This document shows, piece by piece, positions 45,910 to 54,809 of a stretch of DNA of 64,000 bases. Origin of the DNA: Bacillota bacterium (GTDB taxonomy: Bacteria > Bacillota > Clostridia > Christensenellales > CAG-138). Below the pieces are notes generated by a model. That model worked only from the letters and a program-made list of their open reading frames with translations, made no database searches and was not told the origin of the DNA. The translations under genes and the position numbers were made by a program. Location of the stretch: the NCBI GenBank assembly GCA_023459335.1, contig JAEWUO010000004.1, positions 1 through 64,000 of the forward strand. The letters run 5' to 3'. Position 1 is the stretch's first letter, and every line of letters starts with the position of its first letter.

Positions 45910-46205
45910 CCGGACACCGTTTCGCAATTTTTTTGCGTCAACCTCGTCGTTTCAGATGCTCGCCGTTTTTTCGGCCGATTTTCGTACGCTCCGCGGCGCG
46001 TTTTCGGCGCAAAACCAGTCCGGCTGACACAATGATTTTACATCCTTCTATTGAAAACCTTGCGTTTCATCATAACACGTTTTTCACTCTTGTGGTAGAA
46101 TGTTCCTGAACCTTTGCGCTTGCGCGCACCCCCCGCCCGATGTATCCTGTTTGAGGATGAATGACCTGAATCCATCGATGCTTTCGAAAGGCGTGAATCA
46201 GCCAG
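45910..46205. other. Intergenic region before the GT4 gene
   Basis: About 296 bases between divergent genes. A TGG-TAGAAT extended -10 at 46093-46101 could start GT4 transcription; no other element stands out. Confidence 0.45.
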
Positions 46206-47366
46206 ATGAAGATTGGACAATTCAGCGATTCTTTTTTGCCGATTGTGGACGGCGTGGGCCGCGTGGTTTATAACTATGCCACGGCGCTCGCCCGCCGCGG
46301 GGAAGAGTGCTATGTGGTGGCGCCGATGGCTGACACGGGATTCCGCGGCGGATACCCGTTTGAACTGATCGATTTCATCAGCATGGAGCTCCCTCGCCAG
46401 CGGCAGTACAGCACGGGTATTCCGACGCTGGACACGCACTACGACGCGCGGATGCGAAACACACAGCTGGACATCATCCACGCGCACTCGCCGTTTATCG
46501 CGGGGCTGGAGGGGCAGCGGCTCGCCCGCAGGCGCAATATACCGATCATCGGAATGTTTCACTCGCGTTATTACGACGACTTTTATCAGTATACGAAAAC
46601 GGAGATGCTCGCAAACCTCGCTGTGGCGACCATCGTCAATTTCTATCAGCGGTGCGACGAGGTCTGGACGGTGAGCCAGAGCTCCAAGGAAACGCTCTAC
46701 GATTACGGTTATGTCGGCGAGGTCGTCGTCATACCGAACGGCACGCCGGACGTCGAACCCAGCGCCGCTCGCGCGGCGGCGGCCAAGGCGCGCTTCGATC
46801 TGCCGGACGAGCCGATTCTGCTCTACTGCGGGCAGATGAACTGGAAGAAGAATATCCTGCGTATTCTGGAAGCGTGCGCCTGTTATCAGCGGAGCGGAAA
46901 ACCATTTACGCTCGTTCTGACCGGGCAGGGGCCGGACGTAAAATCGATCCGCCAGAAGGCGGAGGAACTCGGCATCGCCGGACGGACGCGTTATACGGGC
47001 CACATCACGGACGAAGAAGACCTCTACGGTCTTTACGAAAACGCGAGCCTGTTCGTGTTCCCCTCTCTATACGATACCTCCGGCATGGTGGTGCGGGAAG
47101 CGGCGGCGATGGAAACGCCGAGCGTCGTCGTGCGCGGCTGCGCGACGGCGGAACCCATCCTAGACCGCGAGAACGGGTTTTTATGCGAGGACACGACGGA
47201 GAGCCTCTGCCGGATCATCGACATGGCGCTGAGCGACCAGGAGATGACAAAAAAGATCGGTAAAAACGCGCGAAAGACGATCTATCTATCCTGGGACGAT
47301 ATCGCCAGGAGCGCCGTGGACCGCTACGCCGCGTTGATCGAGCGGTATAAAGCGAACTTAAAATAA
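46206..47366 (+). CDS. Family 4 glycosyltransferase
   Basis: A 386-residue GT-B enzyme. The N-terminal acceptor domain starts MKIGQFSDSFLPIVDGVGRVV, with HAHSPFIAGLEG and FHSRYYDDF. The C-terminal nucleotide-sugar domain has YCGQMNWKKNI, GQGPD and the retaining-GT4 region SLYDTSGMVVREAAAMETP. It resembles diacylglycerol- or lipid-acceptor hexosyltransferases of Bacillota, but acceptor and sugar are not certain. It is a single gene ending at a terminator and convergent with the Smr gene. Confidence 0.87.
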   Translation: MKIGQFSDSFLPIVDGVGRVVYNYATALARRGEECYVVAPMADTGFRGGYPFELIDFISMELPRQRQYSTGIPTLDTHYDARMRNTQLDIIHAHSPFIAGLEGQRLARRRNIPIIGMFHSRYYDDFYQYTKTEMLANLAVATIVNFYQRCDEVWTVSQSSKETLYDYGYVGEVVVIPNGTPDVEPSAARAAAAKARFDLPDEPILLYCGQMNWKKNILRILEACACYQRSGKPFTLVLTGQGPDVKSIRQKAEELGIAGRTRYTGHITDEEDLYGLYENASLFVFPSLYDTSGMVVREAAAMETPSVVVRGCATAEPILDRENGFLCEDTTESLCRIIDMALSDQEMTKKIGKNARKTIYLSWDDIARSAVDRYAALIERYKANLK

Positions 47367-47392
47367 AGGAGCCGAAGCTCCTTTTTTTTATA
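47367..47392. terminator. Bidirectional terminator
   Basis: AGGAGC-CGAA-GCTCCT followed by TTTTTTTT; on the minus strand the same hairpin ends in TTTATTTT. Confidence 0.85.
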
Positions 47393-47648
47393 ATTCCCGC
47401 AGCACCAGATCCGTCGCGCTCTCGGAGACCGCCTCCAACCGAATCACGGGCGGATGATCCGCGTATTCCCGCCGGATCATGTCCCTTAGCGCGGTGCCGT
47501 TATGGTACCCGTGAATCACATGGATGCGGTAGAGCCCACGGCTGCGCCTGAGCGCCGCGTCGACGGCCACCCGCGCCTGATATTGCGTTTTTCCGTGCAG
47601 GTCGAGCGAAATTGCCGCCGCCGCGCCTGCACCCGCCGCCTTTTGCAT
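47388..47648 (-). CDS. Small Smr-domain protein
   Basis: An 86-residue protein made up almost only of a Smr domain, like the C-terminus of MutS2. It has LDLHGKTQYQARVAV and the loop IHVIHGYHNGTALRDMIR, a variant of the usual HGKGTGxLR motif. Smr domains nick branched DNA or cleave RNA. It lies 19 bases after the acyltransferase stop and probably shares its message. Stand-alone Smr proteins are common in Clostridia; the partner is unknown. Confidence 0.8.
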   Translation of the reverse strand: MQKAAGAGAAAAISLDLHGKTQYQARVAVDAALRRSRGLYRIHVIHGYHNGTALRDMIRREYADHPPVIRLEAVSESATDLVLREL

Positions 47649-47666
47649 TATGCTGACCGCCGCCCT

Positions 47667-48956
47667 TTACTCGTAGGTGTCCGCCCAGGGAAAGTTCTTC
47701 CACTCGCCCCCGTGCAGGCGGTGCAGCTCCTCCGTCGCGAGCAGCAGCTTTCCGACGCACTCCGTTTCGGGAAAAAACTCGTAAAATGTCCCTTCAAAGA
47801 AGGTGTAGACGCGCGAAACATCCGTGCACATGCCGTAGGTAGGCAGAAGATGCGTGTCGAGATGGAACGTAAACGGCGCGCCGTCCTTCGTGCCGGTATA
47901 AGTGAACCCGCTATGGTCGAGGCGGATTTCTCCTTCACCCGCAATCAGGCTCGTCGCCAGGTTTTTCAGCGGTTCGAATTTCGGCAGCACGCCGAGACGC
48001 ACCCGTTCGATCATCTGAAACGCAGGATCGAGAATTTCACGGTACACGTGCCTGCGTTCCTCGTCGAACCACTTTTTCGGCGTAGCGGGCAGCACGCAGG
48101 TGCCGTCCAGCGGGGTCAGGCTGTAATCCGCGTTGACCCGCGCGCCGTTGCCGCAGCTCAGACAGCGGATCGTATCGCCCTCTCCGCGCATGGAAAACTC
48201 CTGTTTGCAGCGCGGACAGCGGTACAGCAGCGTATGCATCCGGTGGGCGATCCTGCCGCCGCCGTCGTAACATATCTTCGCGGTGCGGTTCCATTCGTAG
48301 TCGTCGTTTTGAATCGCGGCGTCGAGGACGCACTGGATTTCATCCGCGCCCATGCCTTTGAGCTGCTCCGGCGAGAAGAGCTTGTCGATTACGACGCGCA
48401 CTTCGCCCGGCCGCTCGTCGAGGCAGTATTTCGTGCTCGTCAGGTAGCCGCCGGAAATCTTCGCGATGTAGACCGGCACGCCGAAATGTTTGAGCAGTTT
48501 CCCGCTGCCGATCGCGCAGGGCTGGTTGCCGCCGCCGATGCTGCTCATCCCCTCCGGAAAAAGCATGATTCTCCCGCCCTTGCGGATCACGCGCGCGATC
48601 TCCTTGATCGTGTAGATATCCGGCGTAAAATTTTTCTTCGGGATCACCTGAAGTAGCCGGAAGATGAACGCGAGGTGCGAACGAAAAAACTCGTTGTACC
48701 CCGCGACGAAGTTGAACGTATGCGGCAGCAGCACCGTACCGGTGTAGATGTAGTCGAGCCTGGAGGCGTGGTTGCTGACCACGATATACGGCCCCTTGCA
48801 CTTGCGCGGGTCGTCTTTCAGATCCGTCTTCACCCCGAGTTTTTTAAAGTACAGCAGCCGCCAAAGATAACCGAGAATCAGATAGACAACGGTCGGAGGC
48901 CGTTTGATCTTTCGCGCATGCAGCCGTTCCGCCAGCGTTTTTTCGGTCTTCGCCAT
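47667..48956 (-). CDS. PlsC-like acyltransferase with internal zinc ribbon
   Basis: A 429-residue protein. The N-terminal part is a 1-acylglycerol-3-phosphate acyltransferase-like domain with a membrane helix, the HX4D motif in SNHASRLDY and the FPEGMSS substrate motif. Then come a zinc ribbon (CPRC ... CLSC, near residues 245-265) and a C-terminal domain with a beta-rich pattern (GFTYTGTKDGAPFTFHLD). Normal PlsC proteins are about 200-250 residues, so the extra half is unusual. The substrate may be a phospholipid precursor or another acyl acceptor. GGGAGGACA precedes the start; the Smr gene follows. Confidence 0.8.
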   Translation of the reverse strand: MAKTEKTLAERLHARKIKRPPTVVYLILGYLWRLLYFKKLGVKTDLKDDPRKCKGPYIVVSNHASRLDYIYTGTVLLPHTFNFVAGYNEFFRSHLAFIFRLLQVIPKKNFTPDIYTIKEIARVIRKGGRIMLFPEGMSSIGGGNQPCAIGSGKLLKHFGVPVYIAKISGGYLTSTKYCLDERPGEVRVVIDKLFSPEQLKGMGADEIQCVLDAAIQNDDYEWNRTAKICYDGGGRIAHRMHTLLYRCPRCKQEFSMRGEGDTIRCLSCGNGARVNADYSLTPLDGTCVLPATPKKWFDEERRHVYREILDPAFQMIERVRLGVLPKFEPLKNLATSLIAGEGEIRLDHSGFTYTGTKDGAPFTFHLDTHLLPTYGMCTDVSRVYTFFEGTFYEFFPETECVGKLLLATEELHRLHGGEWKNFPWADTYE

Positions 48957-49042
48957 AGTTGTCCTCCCGCATATTTCATGATCGCATCCCTGTAAAGCAT
49001 TCTAGCAGAACGCGGGAAAAACGGCAAACCTATGCGCAATGC

Positions 49043-49067
49043 AAACGGCGGCGCATGACGCCGCCGT
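49043..49067 (-). terminator. Rho-independent terminator of ktrA
   Basis: CGGCGGCG/CGCCGCCG stem followed on the minus strand by TTTGC, 18 bases after the ktrA stop. Confidence 0.65.
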
Positions 49068-49085
49068 ATTGTTTCATATGCTGTG

Positions 49086-49727
49086 TTAAAATTTCTCCAG
49101 GCTCTTGTCGTCGCCAAGCAGATAAATCGAGTCGTCTTTGTGGAACGGTTCGTTCGGGTCGATGTTGACCGTTACGTGTCCGTCCCTGCGCAGCGCGATG
49201 ATGGAAACCCCGTAGCGGTTGCGCACGTCGATCTGCGCGAGCGAGCGCCCGACCCAGTCCCGCGGAATTTCGATCTCGTGGATGCTGTATTCCTCCGAGA
49301 GGTCCAGCGAATCCAGCACGCCTTCGGTGACCAGCGAACGCGCGAGCCGGATCCCGCCGTCATGCTCCGGCTGAACCACGCGGTCGGCGCCGGTTTTAAT
49401 CAGGAGCTTCTGGTGCAGGTCGTCCTGCGCTTTGGCGACGATCTTCTTTGCGCCCATTTCGCGGCAGAGCACCGTCGCGAGGACCGACGCGCGTATATCG
49501 TCCCCGATGCAGATGACCACGCAGTCGAAGTTTCGGATGCCGAGCTGCTGGATCGCGCGCTCGTCCGTTGTGTCCGCCTGCACCGCGTGCAGCACGCTGT
49601 CCTTGACCGCGCTGACACGATCCGCGCGCTTATCGACTACAAGAACTTCGTGCCCGAGCGTCGTCAGCATACGCGCCGTACTCTGGCCAAAACGCCCTAA
49701 ACCGATGATCAGAAAACTTTTACTCAT
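49086..49727 (-). CDS. ktrA: KtrA/TrkA-type potassium channel regulatory subunit
   Basis: A 213-residue cytoplasmic RCK protein that gates the K+ channel KtrB in response to nucleotides. The Rossmann motif GLGRFG is at the N-terminus, followed by VDKRADRV and an acidic end to strand two. The C-terminal RCK_C domain (EIEIPRDWVGRSLAQIDVR, VNIDPNEPF) may bind c-di-AMP in relatives. GGGGAAAAAG precedes the start. It follows ktrB by 67 bases, a gap containing a 15-bp duplication. Confidence 0.92.
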   Translation of the reverse strand: MSKSFLIIGLGRFGQSTARMLTTLGHEVLVVDKRADRVSAVKDSVLHAVQADTTDERAIQQLGIRNFDCVVICIGDDIRASVLATVLCREMGAKKIVAKAQDDLHQKLLIKTGADRVVQPEHDGGIRLARSLVTEGVLDSLDLSEEYSIHEIEIPRDWVGRSLAQIDVRNRYGVSIIALRRDGHVTVNIDPNEPFHKDDSIYLLGDDKSLEKF

Positions 49728-49746
49728 ACGCTTTTTCCCCGTTCCT

Positions 49747-49776
49747 TGCAGATCAAAAAAATGCAGATCAAAAAAA
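49747..49776. repeat. Perfect 15-bp tandem duplication upstream of ktrA
   Basis: TGCAGATCAAAAAAA occurs twice without a gap (49747-49761 and 49762-49776) between the ktrB stop and the ktrA start. Confidence 0.9.
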
Positions 49777-49794
49777 TTCCGAACGCCCCGATGA

Positions 49795-51189
49795 TCAACC
49801 GATCAAAATCTCTTCCGTTGGATAATGCAGCACGGCTTCCTTCCTGGTCGTACTCTCAACGAGCGAAACAGCGACCGTGATCAGGCCGATGCGGCCCGCA
49901 TACATCAGCAGGATCAGGATCACGCGGGTCACCGAGGAGCCTGCCGCAGTGACGCCCGTCGAAACGCCGACGGTGCAGAACGCGCTGGTCGATTCATAGA
50001 GCTGGTTGACGAGTCCCATGCTCCCAGCCGGCATGTCCTGCTCCGAAAACGAAAGCATCGTCGCCATACCGAGCAGAAACAGTCCGCCGAGCAGCGTGAT
50101 GGTCAGCGCGCGGCGCACCTGTTCCAGCGGTATGGTGCGGCGGAATGCTTCGGTCTCGAACGTTCCGCGGATATAGGCGCGCGCCGCGAGTAAAAGCGTA
50201 AACACCGTCGTGATCTTCAAACCGCCCGCCGTACCCGCGGGTCCGCCGCCGACGAGCATGAGCAGAATACCCACGCCCTTGCTCGCGTCGTACATCGAAA
50301 GCTGATCGAAGGTGTTGAACCCCGCCGTACGCAGCGTAACGGACTGAAACATCGAATTGACGATTTTATCAAACAGGTTCATATTTCCGATCGTCTTCGG
50401 GTTTTCATACTCGATCCACAAAAAGGCGAGCATTCCGAACACAATCAGGAAGATCGTTCCGGTTAAAACGAGCTTGCTGTGCAGTCGGAGGCGGCGCAGA
50501 TCGCGCGTCGCGCGCAGGTTGAGGATAACGCCGAACCCGAGGCCGCCGGAGATGATGAGAAACATGACCACGAGCAGCATATAGGGATCGTGGCTGTAAC
50601 CCGTAAAGGAGCGATACCCGCCGATCAGGTCAAACCCGGCGTTGCAGAAAGCGGAAATGCTGTGGAATACGGAAAACCACAGCCCTTTGATGATGCCGTA
50701 CTGCGGAATAAAACGAAACGACAGCAGCATCGCGCCGGTCAGTTCGATCATTCCGGTAACCAGAAGCGCGGCGCGCGCAAGGCGTACAACCCCCTGCAGA
50801 CGGCTCTCGCCGAGGCCTTCGGCGATGCTCATGCGGTCGTGCAGGGAAATCCGCCTGCCCGTCAGCGAAAAGAGGATCATGGAGATCGTCATGAGCCCGA
50901 GCCCGCCAAGCTGAATGAGCAGGATGATAACGATTTGTCCGAAAAGCGAGAAGTACGTGCCGGTGTCCACGACGACGAGGCCCGTGACGCAGGTCGCACT
51001 GGTTGCGGTGAAGAGCGCGCTTAAAAACGGGAGGGACGTACCATCCTTGCTCGAAATCGGCAGCATCAGCAGCAGCGCGCCTGTGACGATGACCGCAACA
51101 AAGCCCAACGGCAGGACATTGATCGGTTTAATGCCCGTTTTCGCCTTGTGCATACGCCTGACTAGCCCCCCTGCGGATATTCTGAACAT
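49795..51189 (-). CDS. ktrB: KtrB/TrkH-type potassium channel subunit
   Basis: A 464-residue membrane protein with four pseudo-repeats forming the K+ pore. The four selectivity-filter regions can be read: SATCVTGLV, AFCNAGFDL, TLRTAGFNT and FCTVGVSTGVT. It works with KtrA as sodium- or nucleotide-activated potassium uptake. The ATG at 51189 has AGGAAAG upstream; ATG 51153 (with AGGGGGG 12 bases before) is an alternative. A weak upstream reading frame of 33 codons overlaps the start region. No c-di-AMP riboswitch pattern is seen in the leader. Confidence 0.93.
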   Translation of the reverse strand: MFRISAGGLVRRMHKAKTGIKPINVLPLGFVAVIVTGALLLMLPISSKDGTSLPFLSALFTATSATCVTGLVVVDTGTYFSLFGQIVIILLIQLGGLGLMTISMILFSLTGRRISLHDRMSIAEGLGESRLQGVVRLARAALLVTGMIELTGAMLLSFRFIPQYGIIKGLWFSVFHSISAFCNAGFDLIGGYRSFTGYSHDPYMLLVVMFLIISGGLGFGVILNLRATRDLRRLRLHSKLVLTGTIFLIVFGMLAFLWIEYENPKTIGNMNLFDKIVNSMFQSVTLRTAGFNTFDQLSMYDASKGVGILLMLVGGGPAGTAGGLKITTVFTLLLAARAYIRGTFETEAFRRTIPLEQVRRALTITLLGGLFLLGMATMLSFSEQDMPAGSMGLVNQLYESTSAFCTVGVSTGVTAAGSSVTRVILILLMYAGRIGLITVAVSLVESTTRKEAVLHYPTEEILIG

Positions 51190-51306
51190 CCGCTTTCCTG
51201 CATGAAAATCTTTCCTACAGCATTATCGTCGTTTTTTCCTGCCGCGCAAGAGATTCTTTTCATATATGCGCCCAACCGTACGTATATGCCACAGCCCGGA
51301 TGCCTG

Positions 51307-51315
51307 ATTATACCA
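51307..51315 (-). promoter_or_regulatory. Extended -10 promoter of ktrB-ktrA
   Basis: On the minus strand TGG-TATAAT; no clear -35 box. The predicted leader is about 110 bases. Confidence 0.55.
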
Positions 51316-51348
51316 TAAAATCCTGCGTTTTGCGCCGCAGCGTGCGGT

Positions 51349-52770
51349 TTACATCGCAGGCTCATTTCCGCTCTCGATGATCGCCTCTTCGCGGTTCGGG
51401 GAACCTGTCTGTTGAATCGGCTTGATCCAGCGCAAAGACCGGTAATAGGGAATCGTAATGATCAGTTTGGATACGTCGTCCACCGCCAGCATGATGATGT
51501 ATGTGGTCAGAAAAGGCAGTTTCCATACCAGTCCCGTCAGCGCGACCGCGGGTACGATAAACAGGTAATGGCAGACGACGTCTGTGATCAGCCCGATGCG
51601 CGTGTCCCCTCCCGCGCGGAAGATGCCGACAACCTCGATGAAGGGTATATAACGCATCACCGCATCGAAGGCAAAGATGACCAGCAGCGAGCGGGCCGTG
51701 AGTTTCGCCGCTTCGGAGAGGTCAAACAGCCCGATCAACGGGAACCGCAGCATTACGATGATCAGGCCCACGATGGCCCCCATGATCGGGACCATCGCCA
51801 TAAAGCGCCGCGCGTACGCCTTGGCCTGTTCGGTCTTCCCCGCACCGATCGACTTGCCGACGAGGATATTGCAGGCGTTGCAGATGCCGATAAAGAAGAC
51901 GAACGCGAGCCCTTCGATGGTGCGCTGCACCGTCAGCGCGGCGTAGTTGTCCGTACCCATGCGGCCGAAGACCATGTTGACGATAAGGATCGAGATGCTC
52001 CAGAACAGCTCGTTGAGCAGAACCGGCAGCGCGCGCGACCAGAACGGCTTGAAAAACCCTTTCAGCGCAAAGATGTCTTTCAGCGGAGAAAAGATCACGG
52101 TCTTTCTCCCGGCGGAGAGGAGCAGCATCAGCAAGGGATTCACGAGCGAGGAAATCGCCGTGGCAAGCCCCGCGCCGGCCACGCCCATCGCGGGCAGGCC
52201 GAATACACCGAAGATGAAAACATAATTCAGAACGGCGTTGAGCGCGGCGGCGATCCCGCTCGTCACCATAGGAATCTTCACCTGTTCCGTGCTGCGCAGC
52301 ATGGTTGAAATCGCCGAATTCACCGTCAGCGAAATATAGGAAATACACGCAAAGTGCAGGTATCTGACGCCTTCGGCGATCAGCGCAGGATCTTCCGTAA
52401 AGAGCCGCATCACCAGCTCCGGATACAGCCCCACGCCGACGGTAAAAACAGCGCCGAGCGGAACCATGAAACCAAGCATCATGCCGTATGTGCGCTGAAT
52501 GCCAGGCTGATTATTCGCGCCGTGATACTGCGCAACGAAAATCGCCGCGCCGCTGGACATGCCAAACGCGAGCAGTTCCACAAAAAACGATGCCCAACCG
52601 GCGAGCCCGACCGCGGCGATGGAAACGTCCCCGAGCCGGCCGACCATGAGCGTATCGACAAGGCGGAACGACGTCATAAGCAGGTTCTGCAGTGCGATCG
52701 GAACCGCAAGCGGAAGCGCCGCGGCCCAGAAACCACGGTCGAAAAGGTCTTTTATCCGCTTGCCGAACAT
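51349..52770 (-). CDS. MATE-family multidrug/cation exporter
   Basis: A 473-residue protein with 12 predicted helices, ion-driven and probably exporting cationic drugs or metabolites. The two MATE bundles are visible: VPIALQNLLMTSFRLVDTLMVGRLG in the first and ALPVLLNELFWSISILIVNMVFGRMG in the second. The ATG at 52770 has GTGAGGAGCG before it. A strong promoter 115 bases upstream, a six-codon leader frame and a terminator-like hairpin lie ahead of it, suggesting regulation by attenuation. The physiological substrate is unknown. Confidence 0.93.
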   Translation of the reverse strand: MFGKRIKDLFDRGFWAAALPLAVPIALQNLLMTSFRLVDTLMVGRLGDVSIAAVGLAGWASFFVELLAFGMSSGAAIFVAQYHGANNQPGIQRTYGMMLGFMVPLGAVFTVGVGLYPELVMRLFTEDPALIAEGVRYLHFACISYISLTVNSAISTMLRSTEQVKIPMVTSGIAAALNAVLNYVFIFGVFGLPAMGVAGAGLATAISSLVNPLLMLLLSAGRKTVIFSPLKDIFALKGFFKPFWSRALPVLLNELFWSISILIVNMVFGRMGTDNYAALTVQRTIEGLAFVFFIGICNACNILVGKSIGAGKTEQAKAYARRFMAMVPIMGAIVGLIIVMLRFPLIGLFDLSEAAKLTARSLLVIFAFDAVMRYIPFIEVVGIFRAGGDTRIGLITDVVCHYLFIVPAVALTGLVWKLPFLTTYIIMLAVDDVSKLIITIPYYRSLRWIKPIQQTGSPNREEAIIESGNEPAM

Positions 52771-52787
52771 CTTTCGCTCCTCACCGG

Positions 52788-52813
52788 AAAAGGCGGCCGT
52801 ACGGCCGCTTTTT
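52788..52813 (-). promoter_or_regulatory. Terminator-like attenuator hairpin in the MATE leader
   Basis: The palindrome GCGGCCGTACGGCCGC, flanked on the minus strand by AAAA and CTTTTCC, lies between the promoter and the MATE start codon. It could also end read-through from the gene upstream. Confidence 0.6.
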
Positions 52814-52833
52814 CAAAAAAGCAGATGATTCAT
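52813..52833 (-). CDS. Six-codon leader peptide upstream of the MATE gene
   Basis: Minus-strand frame ATG-AAT-CAT-CTG-CTT-TTT-TGA encodes MNHLLF. GGGAGCG lies 11 bases before the ATG, and the stop codon abuts the hairpin. A ribosome paused here would cover the 5' arm of the hairpin. The leader CCGGCGG could pair with the CCGCC of the hairpin as an antiterminator. Regulatory role is inferred. Confidence 0.4.
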   Translation of the reverse strand: MNHLLF

Positions 52834-52884
52834 CCGTTGTCGCTCCCGCCGGATTTCTATGCGGAACGCGTATCAAACCCGCTC

Positions 52885-52913
52885 AGTATAGCAGGAAAAA
52901 GCGCGGGAATCAA
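52885..52913 (-). promoter_or_regulatory. Promoter of the MATE gene
   Basis: On the minus strand TTGATT (52908-52913), a 17-base spacer and TGC-TATACT (-10 at 52885-52890). Confidence 0.8.
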
Positions 52914-53049
52914 GCGAACGGCGGCGCCGCGGAACCGGGCTGCGTTTCGTACCCGCTCCGGCCGTTCTTTGCGTTTTTTAACGGCAGGCGTTCCGCGCTT
53001 TCCCCGAACGAAAGAATACCGAGAGACGCAAAACAACCCGGCACAGGTT

Positions 53050-54657
53050 TCATGCGTTCCCCTTTCCGGCGGATCCCTGTTCCCGGACAAACCAGCGTTT
53101 CGCGTCAACGCCGAACGTCAGGATGCCGTATGCCGCGATCGGCGCGATCATCGGCAGATAAGTCAGCGCATACTTCGAATTCGCCTCAAACAGCAGGTGG
53201 AACAGAACGCCGCCGACGATCGCGATCGGGAAGATGATCTGCCCGCTTTCGCGCTTTCGCAGCAGGACGATCAGCCCCAGCGCGAAGCCCGCATACAGGA
53301 CCTGCAGCGAGTAGTCCATCTCTTTTTCCAGCGCCACGCCCGGCCAGCGCCCGTCGTACAGGCTCTGCGCCAGTTTCGACCTTTCCTCTCCGCCGTACGG
53401 GTCGCAGACGATCGCAATCCAGAGGCTTTCAAACGTAGGTTCGTTCCACTGAGAAGCGAATTTTTCCTGATAAAACGCATAAGCGTCTTCGGGCTGTTCG
53501 GCAAACGCCTTAACGCTGGCCTGAATATCTTTTCGGTTGCGCGCGGCGATCGCATCCAGATCCGTGCCGTAGGTGTAATACATTTCCTTGGAATATCCGT
53601 TGTACCAGCCCGCCGCCATCCAGCTCTCCTGCATGCCCATCGCCATCCAGCTCGACATGGGGTATCCTTTCCCAAAATCGGAACCGATGCGCGATTCATA
53701 CGCGGCCTGGACGATCCTGGGCAGCGGATAGCACGAAACCAGCAGCAGAACGGCGGCGGCGACGGGTTTCCAGCCGCGCGTTTTCAGCGCGTGCAGCAGA
53801 AGCGCAAGGGAGATCGCCGCCGCGCCGATCCAGGCGTTCGGTTTGAGGTATACCGCGAGCGCAGAGCAGGCGGCGGCGGGAGCGACGAACCACGCGCTTC
53901 CGCCCCGCAGGTACCGCGCAGCGAAATAAATGCTCCAGAGCGTGAACGCGAGCGCGGGGACCAGCCCGTAGAGCCAGACGCAGGCGAAGACCGGCTGCGG
54001 GCAGAGGCACAGGAACAGCAGCGTCAGAAACGTAACGCGCGAATCGTCAAAAAGCCGATCCGTGGTCATGAGCAGCGCGGCGTATCCCGAAACCAGCAAA
54101 AGAACGTTGACGACCGGCGCGGCGATCAGCGTTCCGCGTTCGCCAAGCAGCCGAACGAGCGCTTCCAGATAGCTCAGAAACCCAAACTGAAACGGAAAAC
54201 GGACGAAGTAGAAGTGTTCGTACGCCGCCGTGTCCCTCAGCGCCGAGAAATCTCCTTTAACGATGCTCGCCGCGCTGGAAAAGAGCACCTGCTGGTCGGA
54301 GATCGGTGCGGCGCGCATCAGCAGCGACCAGGCGACCCCTGCGAGCGCAAGCGCGGTCAGGAGGATTGCCGCAGATGCCGAGACAAACCTGCGCGGCAGC
54401 TGAACCGCGCGCAGCAGCCGGAAAGCGGCGAGCGCGACGAGCGTGACCGCAAGATTCAGCAGCAGCGAATCCGGCCGCGCGAGGATATGCTGACCGCTGT
54501 ACTGCAGCGGATCGATAAAATTGGTTGTCGTAAGGCTGGTAACGCTCAGTGCGAGCGCTGCGATGAGCACTGCGATCAGCGCCGCGATCTCGAGCGCGTT
54601 CGCCGCGCGCACGGCGGCGGTTCTCCCGAGATCCGGTTCTATGGATTGCCGTTTCAT
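53050..54657 (-). CDS. Polytopic membrane protein, GT-C glycosyltransferase-like
   Basis: A 535-residue protein with about 11-12 hydrophobic helices. After the first helix the loop has LTTTNFIDPLQYSGQHILARPD and then SDQQVLFSSAASIVKGDF. The large C-terminal soluble loop has YTYGTDLDAIAARNRKDIQ and FYQEKFASQWNEPTFES. This fits GT-C (GT39/PMT-like) enzymes that take sugar from polyprenyl-phosphate donors, but no exact family is certain. GGGGAAAG precedes the start. It could use the product of the GT2-GtrA enzyme at 21 kb (inference). Confidence 0.6.
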   Translation of the reverse strand: MKRQSIEPDLGRTAAVRAANALEIAALIAVLIAALALSVTSLTTTNFIDPLQYSGQHILARPDSLLLNLAVTLVALAAFRLLRAVQLPRRFVSASAAILLTALALAGVAWSLLMRAAPISDQQVLFSSAASIVKGDFSALRDTAAYEHFYFVRFPFQFGFLSYLEALVRLLGERGTLIAAPVVNVLLLVSGYAALLMTTDRLFDDSRVTFLTLLFLCLCPQPVFACVWLYGLVPALAFTLWSIYFAARYLRGGSAWFVAPAAACSALAVYLKPNAWIGAAAISLALLLHALKTRGWKPVAAAVLLLVSCYPLPRIVQAAYESRIGSDFGKGYPMSSWMAMGMQESWMAAGWYNGYSKEMYYTYGTDLDAIAARNRKDIQASVKAFAEQPEDAYAFYQEKFASQWNEPTFESLWIAIVCDPYGGEERSKLAQSLYDGRWPGVALEKEMDYSLQVLYAGFALGLIVLLRKRESGQIIFPIAIVGGVLFHLLFEANSKYALTYLPMIAPIAAYGILTFGVDAKRWFVREQGSAGKGNA

Positions 54658-54745
54658 ATTGTTCTTTCCCCTTTGGGTATCGCGAAATATCGATAAAAAG
54701 CGTTGGCGTAATTCCCGCAGCGATTCGGTAAACTATTTAAATCGA

Positions 54746-54751
54746 AGTATA
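54746..54751 (-). promoter_or_regulatory. Possible -10 box of the GT-C-like gene
   Basis: On the minus strand TATACT in an AT-rich stretch about 90 bases before the start; the -35 box is poor. Confidence 0.4.
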
Positions 54752-54809
54752 TCACTTTGTTTCCTGAAAAACACTCTGGTTTCGCAGTGGCTCGGAAATT
54801 GCCCCCGTG

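Noticed and set aside
51190..51300. c-di-AMP (ydaO) riboswitch in the ktrB leader
   Set aside because: Expected for ktr genes, but the conserved core sequences could not be found in this leader.
52354..54696. Plus-strand open frame of 780 codons across the MATE and GT-C genes
   Set aside because: Its composition (runs of R, Q, E, P) is typical of the complement of GC-rich membrane genes, and it spans two well-supported genes and their promoter.
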